From Culicoidibacter larvae (lineage in GTDB: Bacteria; Bacillota_I; Bacilli_A; Culicoidibacterales; Culicoidibacteraceae): a stretch of 64,000 bases of DNA. Made by a program: the position numbers and the translations under genes. Location: NCBI RefSeq assembly GCF_005771635.1, contig NZ_VBWP01000004.1, forward strand, positions 158,743-222,742, read 5' to 3'. Under the pieces are notes generated by a model. That model was not told the origin of the DNA and searched no databases. It saw only the letters and a list, made by a program, of their open reading frames with translations. Of the stretch, positions 26,660-35,691 are shown piece by piece; position 1 is the first letter of the stretch; each line of letters opens with the position of its first letter.

Positions 26660-27841
26660 ATGAAATTTTGTAAACTTATGATAAGTTTTTCACTAGTGGT
26701 TTTTGGTGTTCTCAGTTCATTATTTATTACTGCTACCCAGCAGAATATTTCTGTTCAAGCATCACAATCAACAACACCGCCGCCTGCGGCTATTAATGAG
26801 ATTTTTCCTGATCCAGGTTTAGCTCAGGAAATTCAAAAAATACTTAATAAAAATTCTGTTTCCGATCAAGTAACTCAAGCTGAGTTGAGTAGCATTAAAT
26901 ATGTGTATGCAAGTAGCAATAAAATTGAGAATATAACCGGTATGGAATATCTTATACATCTAACTCGTTTAAATTTAATGAATAATCAGATTAGTGATAT
27001 TAGTCCATTAGCAAGCTTGGAAGATTTAGAGTATATTCATTTAGATAATAACAAAATCACCAATGTTGAGCCATTAGCAAACAAAAAGAAAGCCCTAGAG
27101 ATAATGGTATCTGATAATCAAATTACTGATATAAGTTCCCTGTTAACTCTAACAATGAATTCTGAAGTTGCTGATTCAATAATAGTATATGCTGATGATC
27201 AAACTATCACTAAGCAGATTATTCCTTGGAGTGTCGATATTGATGTTGTTAATAGTATTGTAGATACTGATGGTAATATAGTTTCACCAAATAAAATAAG
27301 CAATAGTGGAAGTTATGTTGGTCAAACAATTAATTGGAATCAATTACCAACAGATCTTGAAGAAGTTTCATATAATTTTTCCTATATACAGCAATATGTG
27401 AATAACAATGGTTTCACTACATATGTACGTTTTTCAGGAAAAGTGGTTCAACCAATTACCCAAACCAAAGAAATGTATACAGTAACTTTTATTGATCAGT
27501 CAGTTATTTATAATTCAGCAGCTGTTTCCACGGATGATCTGATCACGCAGCCCATTTCACCAACTAAAGATGGATATACATTTGTAGGATGGAATACAGT
27601 AGCTGATGGCAGTGGCATTAATTGGAACTTTACAGAAAACACTATGCCAGCAAACGATATTACATTATATGCACAATATACACTAAATCCTATAACTCAA
27701 CCAACAGAGTCGAATACAACAACCAATAATCCAATAGTTCTCCCAACAACAGGGGAAAAAACAAGCGAATTGTTGCTTTTTGGACTAGGAATGCTATTTA
27801 GTGCAAGTGTAATAATTTTATCTAAAAAGAGAATGAATTGA
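26660..27841 (+). CDS. Internalin-like LRR surface protein, LPTTG anchor (short form)
   Basis: The 393-residue paralogue has a signal peptide, the same cap (AAINEIFPDPGLA) and only about three to four LRRs (about residues 88-170) of the canonical 22-residue kind without the aromatic-Pro junction. An Ig-like region and one InlB_B repeat (about 290-350) precede LPTTG, a helix and a basic tail. The start at 26660 follows AAAAGGAG; an earlier in-frame ATG at 26606 has no such site. The short repeat array could be a recent loss or an ancestral form. Confidence 0.9.
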   Translation: MKFCKLMISFSLVVFGVLSSLFITATQQNISVQASQSTTPPPAAINEIFPDPGLAQEIQKILNKNSVSDQVTQAELSSIKYVYASSNKIENITGMEYLIHLTRLNLMNNQISDISPLASLEDLEYIHLDNNKITNVEPLANKKKALEIMVSDNQITDISSLLTLTMNSEVADSIIVYADDQTITKQIIPWSVDIDVVNSIVDTDGNIVSPNKISNSGSYVGQTINWNQLPTDLEEVSYNFSYIQQYVNNNGFTTYVRFSGKVVQPITQTKEMYTVTFIDQSVIYNSAAVSTDDLITQPISPTKDGYTFVGWNTVADGSGINWNFTENTMPANDITLYAQYTLNPITQPTESNTTTNNPIVLPTTGEKTSELLLFGLGMLFSASVIILSKKRMN

Positions 27842-27857
27842 ATCCTGAATAGAAAAT

Positions 27858-27893
27858 AAAAGATGGTGAAGCCAAATGTTTCACCATCTTTTT
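27858..27893 (+). terminator. Rho-independent terminator
   Basis: The arms AAAGATGGTGAA / TTCACCATCTTT pair perfectly with a nine-base loop and T tail. Confidence 0.92.
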
Positions 27894-28226
27894 AAAATTC
27901 ACAAAAATACAAAAGTACATAGTTTTCATTATACATGCGTTGAGTTATATTGGCGGACTGTAATATTAGTATAAAATAAGATAATTTGAGTATATCAAGA
28001 TAATTTTTTCATGATTCACAATAGCAATTGCTGTTGTGTGTTTTTTTGATATAATATTAGATAGGATCTCATAAATTTTCACAAAAGAGTAGTGTTTTAT
28101 GTATCAGTATATAATATTATGAAAGTGTATAAAAAAAGGGGATAAACATACTTCCTTAATAGACTTGATATATGTGCACATTAGAAGAATACTAGATATA
28201 AATATATATAGAAACGGGGGATATAT
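27894..28226 (+). other. Gene-free AT-rich stretch with one strong palindrome
   Basis: I find no gene with a ribosome binding site here. At 28017-28038 lies a near-perfect palindrome (arms CACAATAGCAA / TTGCTGTTGTG, one wobble) followed by TGTTTTTTT, so it reads as an intrinsic terminator with no gene before it. The same bases include TTGCTG (28028-28033), 16 bases before TATAAT (28050-28055), a good promoter for the gene at 28227. The palindrome could therefore be an operator instead. The rest is AT-rich without visible structure. Confidence 0.55.
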
Positions 28227-29231
28227 TTGGGAAAGAAAATTGCTGTCACATTACTTATTATAGTAGGTGTTTCATTATTATTTTTTAGTGGTAAATTATT
28301 TTCGCAGAAAATATTTGAAGAAATGAATGCAGTAGAAATATCAGCTGTAATTTCAAACATAAGCGTGACGGGAACGGGCAAAAATAAAGAAGTAAAAGTT
28401 TTTGTTACCTACTCATATAATGGTGTGGAATATAAGAGCATGCCAATTAATTATAGTAATTCAGACATGAGAGTTGGGAATATAATAAAAATTAAAGTAA
28501 ATGAAATGGATCCGAGTGAAATATATGGAGATATTTATTTTATAATAGTTATTTTATTTTTCTTTAGTTTAATACTTTTCGCAGTCAGTATTTATTTAAT
28601 AACTACTATCAAGAAAGATAACGGTATAGAAGATGACATCAATACTATCCAGTACCATTCAACAGAAGAAAATATAAATTCTATTGTTTGGGAAAAAGCA
28701 AACTCACAAATTTCAGAAAAAATATCGAATATACTTATTAAAAAAAAGCAACAAGATAAAATTAACGCACTTATAGTTTCCATTCCTTTTTTCAGTTTTA
28801 CTCTCCCCATGATTTATTTTGTTTTTTTAGAATTTAGCAAGGGTGGTGAATTAATAGTAAAAATATTATTTCTTGTTCTCCTAGTTTTTTTTGTTTTGAT
28901 GTGGATAATTGGAGTGCTGATTCCTACTTTCTTTATTAAAGAATCCTTTGTTAATAACTATCTTGTTTTTGAAGCGAAATGTATAGATGTAGGACGTACT
29001 ACTATGCTGGGCTCAAGGGGAATAACTAAGTACTATGGTTATTTCCAAATAAACGGTCATAATATTTTCACAAGAATTGAACCAGATGAATATAGAAACT
29101 CTGCTGCTATTGGCAAAAACTATATTTTTTATAAAGTTGATTATTCTGGAGGCACTAAATATAAATTCAACAACAAAAAAAGTAAACAATTAAATGCAAT
29201 AATGTTTGATAAGTTAAATGATTCAACTTAA
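28227..29231 (+). CDS. Membrane protein with DUF3592-like outer domain
   Basis: The 334-residue protein has an N-terminal helix, a beta domain of the DUF3592 type (about residues 37-92: VFVTYSYNGVEYKS), a second helix (about 98-125), a charged linker and a double helix (about 186-240). A second small beta domain ends it. The role is unknown. The TTG start is supported by GGGGGA at 28216-28221; no nearby ATG has a site. The gene is more AT-rich and Lys/Ile/Asn-rich than its neighbours, which may mark transfer. Confidence 0.75.
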   Translation: MGKKIAVTLLIIVGVSLLFFSGKLFSQKIFEEMNAVEISAVISNISVTGTGKNKEVKVFVTYSYNGVEYKSMPINYSNSDMRVGNIIKIKVNEMDPSEIYGDIYFIIVILFFFSLILFAVSIYLITTIKKDNGIEDDINTIQYHSTEENINSIVWEKANSQISEKISNILIKKKQQDKINALIVSIPFFSFTLPMIYFVFLEFSKGGELIVKILFLVLLVFFVLMWIIGVLIPTFFIKESFVNNYLVFEAKCIDVGRTTMLGSRGITKYYGYFQINGHNIFTRIEPDEYRNSAAIGKNYIFYKVDYSGGTKYKFNNKKSKQLNAIMFDKLNDST

Positions 29232-29291
29232 TATATCTTGTAAAACAGATAATCAAAAATTAAATGTTAGAAGATGAAAGAGGTTAATAGT

Positions 29292-29867
29292 ATGATAAAA
29301 GGCGATAAAATTGAATTGGTTCCAGCTACATTGAATGACAGACAAAAAATATACGAGTGGTGTTACCAATCGGAAACTACAAAATATCATTCTGGTCCAC
29401 CAGATTTTCCACATCATCCTATCCCAACATATGAGGAATTTTATGCATCTGATGATGGTGGTTACTTGGAATATTTTTTCACAGGAGAAAGGCCAAGTGA
29501 TGGCAGGGGATTTCTCATTGAAAATGAGAGTGGAGCTATTGGTTTTATCAGTTACTGCGCTTTTCACTTGAAGCCAGGGATTGCAGAGCTTGATATTTGG
29601 ATTGCGAGCGAAGCTACATGCGGAAAAGGATTTGGTACAGACGCCCTAATTTCTCTTAGTAGGTATTTAAACGGGGCTATGGACATCCAAAAAATAATAA
29701 TTGCACCATCCAACAAAAACACAAGAGCTGTTAAAGCCTATGAAAAAGCTGGCTTTAGGAAAACGAATATTGCTATGCGTGAATTTCTCTCACCAGAGTA
29801 TATATCACTTTTTAGTGATGGTGACTATGGTGCAAATGAAACTGTTATTTTGGTATTGGAGTTTTAA
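29292..29867 (+). CDS. GNAT family N-acetyltransferase (RimJ/RimL-like)
   Basis: The 191-residue acetyltransferase has an N-terminal IKGDKIELVPATLND strand typical of the RimJ/RimL group. The acetyl-CoA loop follows in ATCGKGFGTDALISL (about residues 105-119), then the APSNKNTRAVKAYEKAGF motif. The substrate may be a protein N-terminus or a small amine; it cannot be told. AGAGGTT supports the ATG at 29292 over 29274. The ~190 bases after it hold only a bidirectional terminator. Confidence 0.85.
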   Translation: MIKGDKIELVPATLNDRQKIYEWCYQSETTKYHSGPPDFPHHPIPTYEEFYASDDGGYLEYFFTGERPSDGRGFLIENESGAIGFISYCAFHLKPGIAELDIWIASEATCGKGFGTDALISLSRYLNGAMDIQKIIIAPSNKNTRAVKAYEKAGFRKTNIAMREFLSPEYISLFSDGDYGANETVILVLEF

Positions 29868-30000
29868 TTGTAGCAAATTCCCTTAGTAATGCTAAATTTG
29901 AAATGTTAATGATGGTAGAGATAGATTATAATCAAGCAGTTGATATTGAATCACACATTACTTCATATAATATATATTATGTAAACCTATACAATAAATA

Positions 30001-30041
30001 AAACACGCTGGTATATATAAATAACAACCAACGTGTTTTTT
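30001..30041. terminator. Bidirectional Rho-independent terminator
   Basis: AAACACGCTGGT and ACCAACGTGTTT pair with one mismatch around an AT-rich loop, with T or A runs on both sides. It lies between the converging GNAT and DUF308 genes. Confidence 0.7.
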
Positions 30042-30059
30042 CATAAGCAATTTTATTAA

Positions 30060-30614
30060 CTATATATTTATATTTTCACTGACATCTGGTTGATCTTTAT
30101 CTGAAATAAAGAATAAAATAATTCCTTCTAAACCACTTGAGATAAAAAGTATTGCAATTGTCCAGATAAAGATACTGAACGCTAATTGAGCATTGAAGAA
30201 TGCCCATATACTTATTACAATTACAAGTATATTTAAAATTATTGATGTTATACCTAACCAGTTAAAACGTTTTTGTTGAAACAATATCGCTGTATGACTG
30301 ATAGCTCTGAATAAAAACCAGAAAATAAGTATATATACCAATACTAATGTAATTACAAACGAATTACCAATCAAAAGCATAAGTCCAAAAATGAATCCTA
30401 ATGCTGATTGAGTAATAGCAAAAACCTGTAGTTCCGGGTTATCTTTTATCTTAATTGAACGATATATTGATACCAATCCAGAAATAATTAGCAAAATTCC
30501 TGAAATGTTAATTATCAATCCGGTTATTTGTGTCGGCCAAATAATAATTATAATACCAAGAATAATGTATAGTAAACTTTCAAATATTGTAAAATATGAA
30601 TTTCCCTTTCTCAT
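30060..30614 (-). CDS. DUF308 / HdeD-like membrane protein
   Basis: The 184-residue protein has six membrane helices in three pairs and the family-type start FESLLYIILGIIIIIWP. HdeD relatives are inner-membrane proteins linked to acid resistance in enterobacteria; the role in Gram-positives is unknown. AGAGGAGG precedes the ATG at 30614, so eight residues of a longer reading frame are excluded. It is divergent from the next LRR gene. Confidence 0.82.
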   Translation of the reverse strand: MRKGNSYFTIFESLLYIILGIIIIIWPTQITGLIINISGILLIISGLVSIYRSIKIKDNPELQVFAITQSALGFIFGLMLLIGNSFVITLVLVYILIFWFLFRAISHTAILFQQKRFNWLGITSIILNILVIVISIWAFFNAQLAFSIFIWTIAILFISSGLEGIILFFISDKDQPDVSENINI

Positions 30615-30852
30615 AATATTACCTCCTCTATTTAACACTAATATACTATACTTATTGCTATATATGTATCGTTATGCTCATTTTTATTTAAATGAAACTG
30701 ACAATATTATATTTAATCACAATTTCATTAGATTTGACCGTTTTTTGCAAATTTCCAAGTTATTTCAGCGATTATTCTTATATTATTTTATGGTATCTTT
30801 AATGAGGTTATTATTTTATAACAATCTTTTTTAATTTTCAGGGGGAAATCAA

Positions 30853-32517
30853 ATGAAAATTTTCAAAACAATATGTAGTATTGTTCTTTTTTCTGCGGCA
30901 TTATTTGGAACTACTACTTTAATAAATACACATGATGAGACTGTTGTACATGCAACAAGCTCATCCACTACACCACCAGCGGCAATTAATGAGGTTTTTC
31001 CTGATGCAAATTTTGCCGAAGTAATTCGGCAAGCACTTAGTAAAGCTTCGATAGCTGATCAAGTAACCCAGGATGATTTAAATTCTATTATGACTTTAAA
31101 TGCAAATAATCAAAATATCATTAATATCAGTGGTGTTGAATACTTAGCTAGCATCAAAACATTATTTCTATCTAATAACCAGATTAGTGATTTAAGTCCA
31201 CTTGAAAGCGCAAGCCTTCCGCAATTGGAGAATCTTTATTTATCCGATAATCAAATTAGTGACATAACTCCGCTAGCAACTCTTAACACTCCTAAATTAT
31301 ATAATATCTATATGTATAACAATCAAATAAATGATTTAACTCCTTTAGAGAGTACCTATTGGCCGGATTTACATACGGTTTATTTATTTAACAATCAAAT
31401 AAGTGATCTTGCTCCAATAGTTAATGCTCATTGGCCTGAATTACAACTACTACAAGTTATGGATAACGAAATCAGTGATTTAACTCCTCTCGCTAATACT
31501 GCTTGGCCAAAACTTGACACATTGCACTTATCTAACAATCAAATAAGTAATCTCACTCCAATAGTTAATGCTAATTGGCCGATTCTTCATGTTTTTTCTG
31601 CCGGAAACAATCAAATCAGTGATCCTTCACCACTACTTGATGCCAGCTGGTCCTCTGCTCTATATTCTTTAGACTTAAGCAATAATAAAATCAGTGACTT
31701 ATCACCATTTGCAAATGCAAACTGGCCAGATTTATATGATATACATTTAAACCAAAATCAAATTGCTGATATTACGCCACTAACAAAAGCAAATTGGCCA
31801 ACTTTATCAAGCCTTAATTTATCTAATAATCAAATTATAGATATTTCAGCACTATCACAAGCTAACTGGCCATCATTGACTTGGTGGAATATTAGCAACC
31901 AGTCAATTACTAACTCATCAATTACTTGGAATAACCAGCTAACCATTACTAATAAAGCGACAGATATTAATGGTCATTTAATTGACCCGGTTCTAATTAG
32001 CGATGATGGCACATACTCTGATTCAGTAATTTCTTGGTCGACAGTAGCCAATGAAGATACCAGCCTATCCTACATATTTAATAGTTATGTAACAATTAAT
32101 GGCATCTATTCACAATTTTATGGTCAAGTTCATCAACCTATTGAGAAAACTTATAATGTTACCTTTATCAATGAGAATCAAACTTATAAGACAATGCTTG
32201 TACCTAAAAACACTTTTGTTACAGAACCTGCTGCACCAGCAAAAGATGGGTATACATTTGATGGCTGGTACACCGAGGCGGGCGATAAATGGTTGTTCGA
32301 CAGTAATACTACACCTGCAAATGACATAGTATTGTATGCGCAATATAAATCAGACACTACTGTCACACCTGCTCCGCCAATAGATTCAACTGATAATACT
32401 ACCATTTCATTGCCAACAACCGGTTCCAACCTTACAGAAATGATCCTTCTTGGAACAAGCATTGTCATAATAAGCTTTGGCTGTATTCTTCTGCTCAAGA
32501 AACGGAGTACTAAATAA
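30853..32517 (+). CDS. Internalin-like LRR surface protein, LPTTG anchor (long form, W-P repeats)
   Basis: The 554-residue paralogue has a signal peptide (about residues 1-34), the internalin cap (AAINEVFPDANFA) and about eleven LRRs (about 90-350). Most repeats are 24 residues long with a Trp-Pro junction (PDLHTVYLFNNQISDLAPI). An Ig-like region (about 355-440), one InlB_B repeat (about 440-500), LPTTG, a helix and a basic tail follow. GGGGGA at 30841-30846 is the ribosome binding site. Compared with the paralogue at 23944, the repeat length is the same but the junction aromatic is Trp instead of Phe. Confidence 0.93.
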   Translation: MKIFKTICSIVLFSAALFGTTTLINTHDETVVHATSSSTTPPAAINEVFPDANFAEVIRQALSKASIADQVTQDDLNSIMTLNANNQNIINISGVEYLASIKTLFLSNNQISDLSPLESASLPQLENLYLSDNQISDITPLATLNTPKLYNIYMYNNQINDLTPLESTYWPDLHTVYLFNNQISDLAPIVNAHWPELQLLQVMDNEISDLTPLANTAWPKLDTLHLSNNQISNLTPIVNANWPILHVFSAGNNQISDPSPLLDASWSSALYSLDLSNNKISDLSPFANANWPDLYDIHLNQNQIADITPLTKANWPTLSSLNLSNNQIIDISALSQANWPSLTWWNISNQSITNSSITWNNQLTITNKATDINGHLIDPVLISDDGTYSDSVISWSTVANEDTSLSYIFNSYVTINGIYSQFYGQVHQPIEKTYNVTFINENQTYKTMLVPKNTFVTEPAAPAKDGYTFDGWYTEAGDKWLFDSNTTPANDIVLYAQYKSDTTVTPAPPIDSTDNTTISLPTTGSNLTEMILLGTSIVIISFGCILLLKKRSTK

Positions 32518-32520
32518 TTG

Positions 32521-32553
32521 AAAACAGAACTCTTCATTGAGTTCTGTTTTTTT
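32521..32553 (+). terminator. Rho-independent terminator
   Basis: The arms AAAACAGAACTC / GAGTTCTGTTTT pair perfectly; a T run follows. It ends the long LRR gene. Confidence 0.92.
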
Positions 32554-32571
32554 ATTTTTATTGAAAAGACG

Positions 32572-32599
32572 AAAAAAAGAGCTCATTAAGCTCATTTTT
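32572..32599 (-). terminator. Rho-independent terminator
   Basis: On the - strand, a GAGCT / AGCTC stem with a five-base loop is followed by seven T. It ends the beta-helix gene. Confidence 0.75.
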
Positions 32600-32608
32600 T
32601 CAACATCA

Positions 32609-34702
32609 CTACTTACTAGAGCGACGTTTTATAATATAAATACTTCCGGCTATAAGGATAATGCCTATAGCGGTAATAAACATAGTGTTCTGTCCGGTAA
32701 TTGGTAATTCGCTGTTATTATCAGATGAATTATTTGAAGAACTGTTGTTTCCTGTACTATTATTTTCTGTAGATGTTTCGACTGATTCCCATTGTGCGTA
32801 TAAAGTCATATTTCCAGCTAATGCAATTTGATCTCCAGGAGTATAACTACTGCCACCACCATCGGCTTCGGTATTCCAGCCTATAAACTGGTATCCACTT
32901 GGATGTGTTAAGTATTGACTGCTAAGCACTTCAATTTCGTTGCCACTGCCGGTAACTTTATAAATGTTTGTTGGCTCGGTGCCGCTATAATAAGTAACAC
33001 CATCATAGTTATGTGTTGGCATTGTATTCCAGTTACCGTTATTGCCATCAAAATTAATTGCAACATTTTCAACAGCACCGATGTCTGGTGTTGAGATATT
33101 ACGAGTAAAACCACGTTGGTCTTTAGTAATACTTGTTGCAACGCCTTTTCCAGCAACTGGATTGTCAGTTGGTACTCCAGCAGGCATAATTGCAATTGTT
33201 GGAATCTGAGCATAAAAGTATCCGTTTGTAGTTGCATTATTATTTCCAGCGCTTACATTTGATTGATTTGTAGAAAGAGCGACCTCAGCAATTGCCAAAC
33301 CAAAAACAGATTCACTGCTCATTGATGGCAAAACTATACCATCATCAATACCAATGTTACCACCAAGATTATTAAGAACACCGCCCGATGTACCATCATA
33401 TAAAGTTGAAATTGTAATATTTGCATAATCAGAAGCAACTGGTTGATTACTGCTATCAGTAACATAATTACCAAATAACAAGTTATTTTTCATATTAAGC
33501 GTTGGATACACTTTAACAGCTCCGGTATCATAGTGAAACCCGATTGCACCGCCTCGAGCGTTACCAAAGTTACCAGCTTCAGTGTTTACTCCAGAAGCCA
33601 TATTCTTTACAAAAGTATTACTTTCCAAAGTTGCATTTGCTGATTTTGAAAACTGAATTGCTCCACCTGGTGCATCGTATTTTGGAGCGGCACTGATACC
33701 TAACCCATTACCAACATTTTCACTGAAAGTATTGTTAGTGATAATATTGGTAGAAGTTGCACCATAGTTTTGCAACATTAACGCACCACCATCATCATAT
33801 GAACTATTTGCATTAAACGTTGAATTTGTCAAAGAGAATGCAATATTCACATTATCTGAATAAACACCAATTGCGCCGCCATCGGCCCATGGCCCATATG
33901 CACCGTTATTTGGATTTACTGTTGCATTATCCTCAAAATAGCTATTATCAATTGAAAAAGTTGAATTAGCTTGCGGGAAATGGAAAGCAATTGCGCCACC
34001 TAAGTGTTTACTGGTGTTTCCAGTAAACACACTGTTATTAATCGTTAAATTTTTACCATTTTTTAAACCAATTGCACCGCCGCTATATCCGAGCGCATCT
34101 GATTTATTTTTATAAAAAGTAGAGTTGTTAACGGTTAAATCATTATTACCGCCATCAAAGTTTAAAGCGCCACCGGCACCGGTATTCGTGTTAAATTCAA
34201 AAGTTGAATTATTAATTTCAAGATAGCGATTTACACCACCGGTACCGTTAAGGGCACTGCCATTAATTTTTGAAAACATACTGTTTTGAACAATAAAATG
34301 CCCAACACCTAATGTTAGACCACCACCAGCTGCCCCAACGGCAACTGTGTCTCCGGCAACAGTATTTGAACCTAAGAAGGTAATACCATCGATAGTTACA
34401 GTGCCACTGCCGGTATTATTAATATTCAAATGGCGAACATTTGTTGCCATAGGTTGTAAGTTAATATCATTACCTAAAATAGTAATATTATAATTATGCG
34501 CAATTGCAATACTTACTGTTGCACTTAGTGAATCAGGAAATCCAGACCCCAGTGTAATAGTTGTGTCTTCAGTTGCTGACTCAGCAAAACTTTTCAATTC
34601 TTGTGGCGTATTTGCCTCGACTGATGTATCTGCATGAACTGCAAATTGGAAAGTTGCACTTAAGAGCACAACTGACAGTAAAACTCCAAAAAATTTCTTC
34701 AT
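32609..34702 (-). CDS. Right-handed beta-helix surface protein, LPITG anchor
   Basis: The 697-residue protein has a signal peptide and a long parallel beta-helix (about residues 30-560). Its repeats are built on NSTF, NNSVF, GGAI and N-ladder motifs, like polymorphic outer membrane and pectate-lyase-like domains. One InlB_B-type repeat (GYQFIGWNTEADGG), a Ser/Asn-rich spacer and LPITG with helix and basic tail follow. GGGGG at 34711-34715 supports the ATG at 34702; the extra 19 residues of the longer frame are excluded. No catalytic residues of a polysaccharide lyase were recognised, so an adhesin or scaffold is as likely as an enzyme. Confidence 0.88.
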   Translation of the reverse strand: MKKFFGVLLSVVLLSATFQFAVHADTSVEANTPQELKSFAESATEDTTITLGSGFPDSLSATVSIAIAHNYNITILGNDINLQPMATNVRHLNINNTGSGTVTIDGITFLGSNTVAGDTVAVGAAGGGLTLGVGHFIVQNSMFSKINGSALNGTGGVNRYLEINNSTFEFNTNTGAGGALNFDGGNNDLTVNNSTFYKNKSDALGYSGGAIGLKNGKNLTINNSVFTGNTSKHLGGAIAFHFPQANSTFSIDNSYFEDNATVNPNNGAYGPWADGGAIGVYSDNVNIAFSLTNSTFNANSSYDDGGALMLQNYGATSTNIITNNTFSENVGNGLGISAAPKYDAPGGAIQFSKSANATLESNTFVKNMASGVNTEAGNFGNARGGAIGFHYDTGAVKVYPTLNMKNNLLFGNYVTDSSNQPVASDYANITISTLYDGTSGGVLNNLGGNIGIDDGIVLPSMSSESVFGLAIAEVALSTNQSNVSAGNNNATTNGYFYAQIPTIAIMPAGVPTDNPVAGKGVATSITKDQRGFTRNISTPDIGAVENVAINFDGNNGNWNTMPTHNYDGVTYYSGTEPTNIYKVTGSGNEIEVLSSQYLTHPSGYQFIGWNTEADGGGSSYTPGDQIALAGNMTLYAQWESVETSTENNSTGNNSSSNNSSDNNSELPITGQNTMFITAIGIILIAGSIYIIKRRSSK

Positions 34703-34790
34703 TAAAAAGACCCCCGTTTTTAATATGATTGGAATCTTTATAATATCACTTCTACTCACATCTTACAAGCCATTCCCATATTTTGCAGAA

Positions 34791-34826
34791 AAAGAAAAAA
34801 ACGCAATCCTTAATTGCGTTTTTTTA
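34791..34826 (-). terminator. Rho-independent terminator overlapping the stop codon
   Basis: AACGCAAT / ATTGCGTT with A and T runs on both sides. The stop codon of the potassium channel lies in the hairpin. Confidence 0.85.
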
Positions 34827-35664
34827 TCACTTTCGCCTTTAAATCATTAAATTCATCGTTAGTGATTGTTTTTTGATCCAAAAGCTTTTGCAGTCGTTCA
34901 AGATTACTGATAATTGAAATTTCTTTGTTATCTGTTAGTGCTTGTTGTAGTTCCTTCTTTATATTGTTGTTGCGATTCTGTTGAATATATCTGGTGCTGA
35001 TCAACGTAGTCGGAATTGAGAAGGTCGCAATACCAACTACTGACAAGGCCATAGCCAGTACTCGTCCTGGTAAACTGATAGGCACAATATCACCATACCC
35101 CACTGTTGAAACTGTTTGAAACGCCCACCAAATTGCGTCGATTGGATTCCTGAATACTTGTGGCTGTAAAGGATGCTCCACCGAAAAAATGATAAATGCT
35201 GATGCTAATATGATAAGGAACACCGAAAACAAGCTCCAAAGCAATAAGCCACGTTCTTTTTTTATAATACTAAGAAATTCTTCTTCATATTTTTCTTCCT
35301 TCGGTCTATTGCTCAATTCACGATAAAGGGCAAATCCAACAATAACTTTCAGTAGACGAACCCCTTGTAGTTCAATCGCCGCAAATGGGACTATTGAAAG
35401 TACTTGAATAATTCCGCTGATTGAAAAAATATACTTTACCTTTTTCTTGGCAATAATAATATTCCAAATGTACTCGACAATAAATATCAAAGTTACCACA
35501 AAGTTAGTAATTTGAATAAATGGACCATATGTTTCTAATATTGGAGCAACAGTAAACACAATAATTAAAAGCGCATTGATGACAGTAATTATAAAAAATA
35601 TGAAGCGTATTTTCATTTCCATGTTCATATTTTGCAGTCTTGCAGCAAAACTAGTTGATTTCAT
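34810..35664 (-). CDS. Voltage-gated-type potassium channel with SHOCT-like tail
   Basis: The 284-residue protein is a six-helix ion channel. Helices lie at about residues 21-41, 52-70 and 82-115, and the pore region is about 142-230, with the selectivity filter TVGYGD at 187-192 (K+). The C-terminal 30 residues resemble the SHOCT motif (LQKLLDQKTITNDEFNDLK), often found at protein ends as an oligomerisation element. AGAGGAG precedes the ATG. It is the last gene of the - strand run starting at the T-box, but a 27-base gap separates it from the gene before. Confidence 0.9.
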   Translation of the reverse strand: MKSTSFAARLQNMNMEMKIRFIFFIITVINALLIIVFTVAPILETYGPFIQITNFVVTLIFIVEYIWNIIIAKKKVKYIFSISGIIQVLSIVPFAAIELQGVRLLKVIVGFALYRELSNRPKEEKYEEEFLSIIKKERGLLLWSLFSVFLIILASAFIIFSVEHPLQPQVFRNPIDAIWWAFQTVSTVGYGDIVPISLPGRVLAMALSVVGIATFSIPTTLISTRYIQQNRNNNIKKELQQALTDNKEISIISNLERLQKLLDQKTITNDEFNDLKAKVIKKRN

Positions 35665-35691
35665 AGATAGTTCTCCTCTCCCCTCACTTAT

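Noticed and set aside
30505..30834. Open frame of 109 residues on + between the DUF308 and LRR genes
   Set aside because: It overlaps the DUF308 gene, has no ribosome binding site and has very hydrophobic, AT-driven composition.
31180..31900. Regular ~72-base periodicity that resembles a repeat array or CRISPR
   Set aside because: The period is the codons of the 24-residue LRR units; there are no identical direct repeats with unique spacers.
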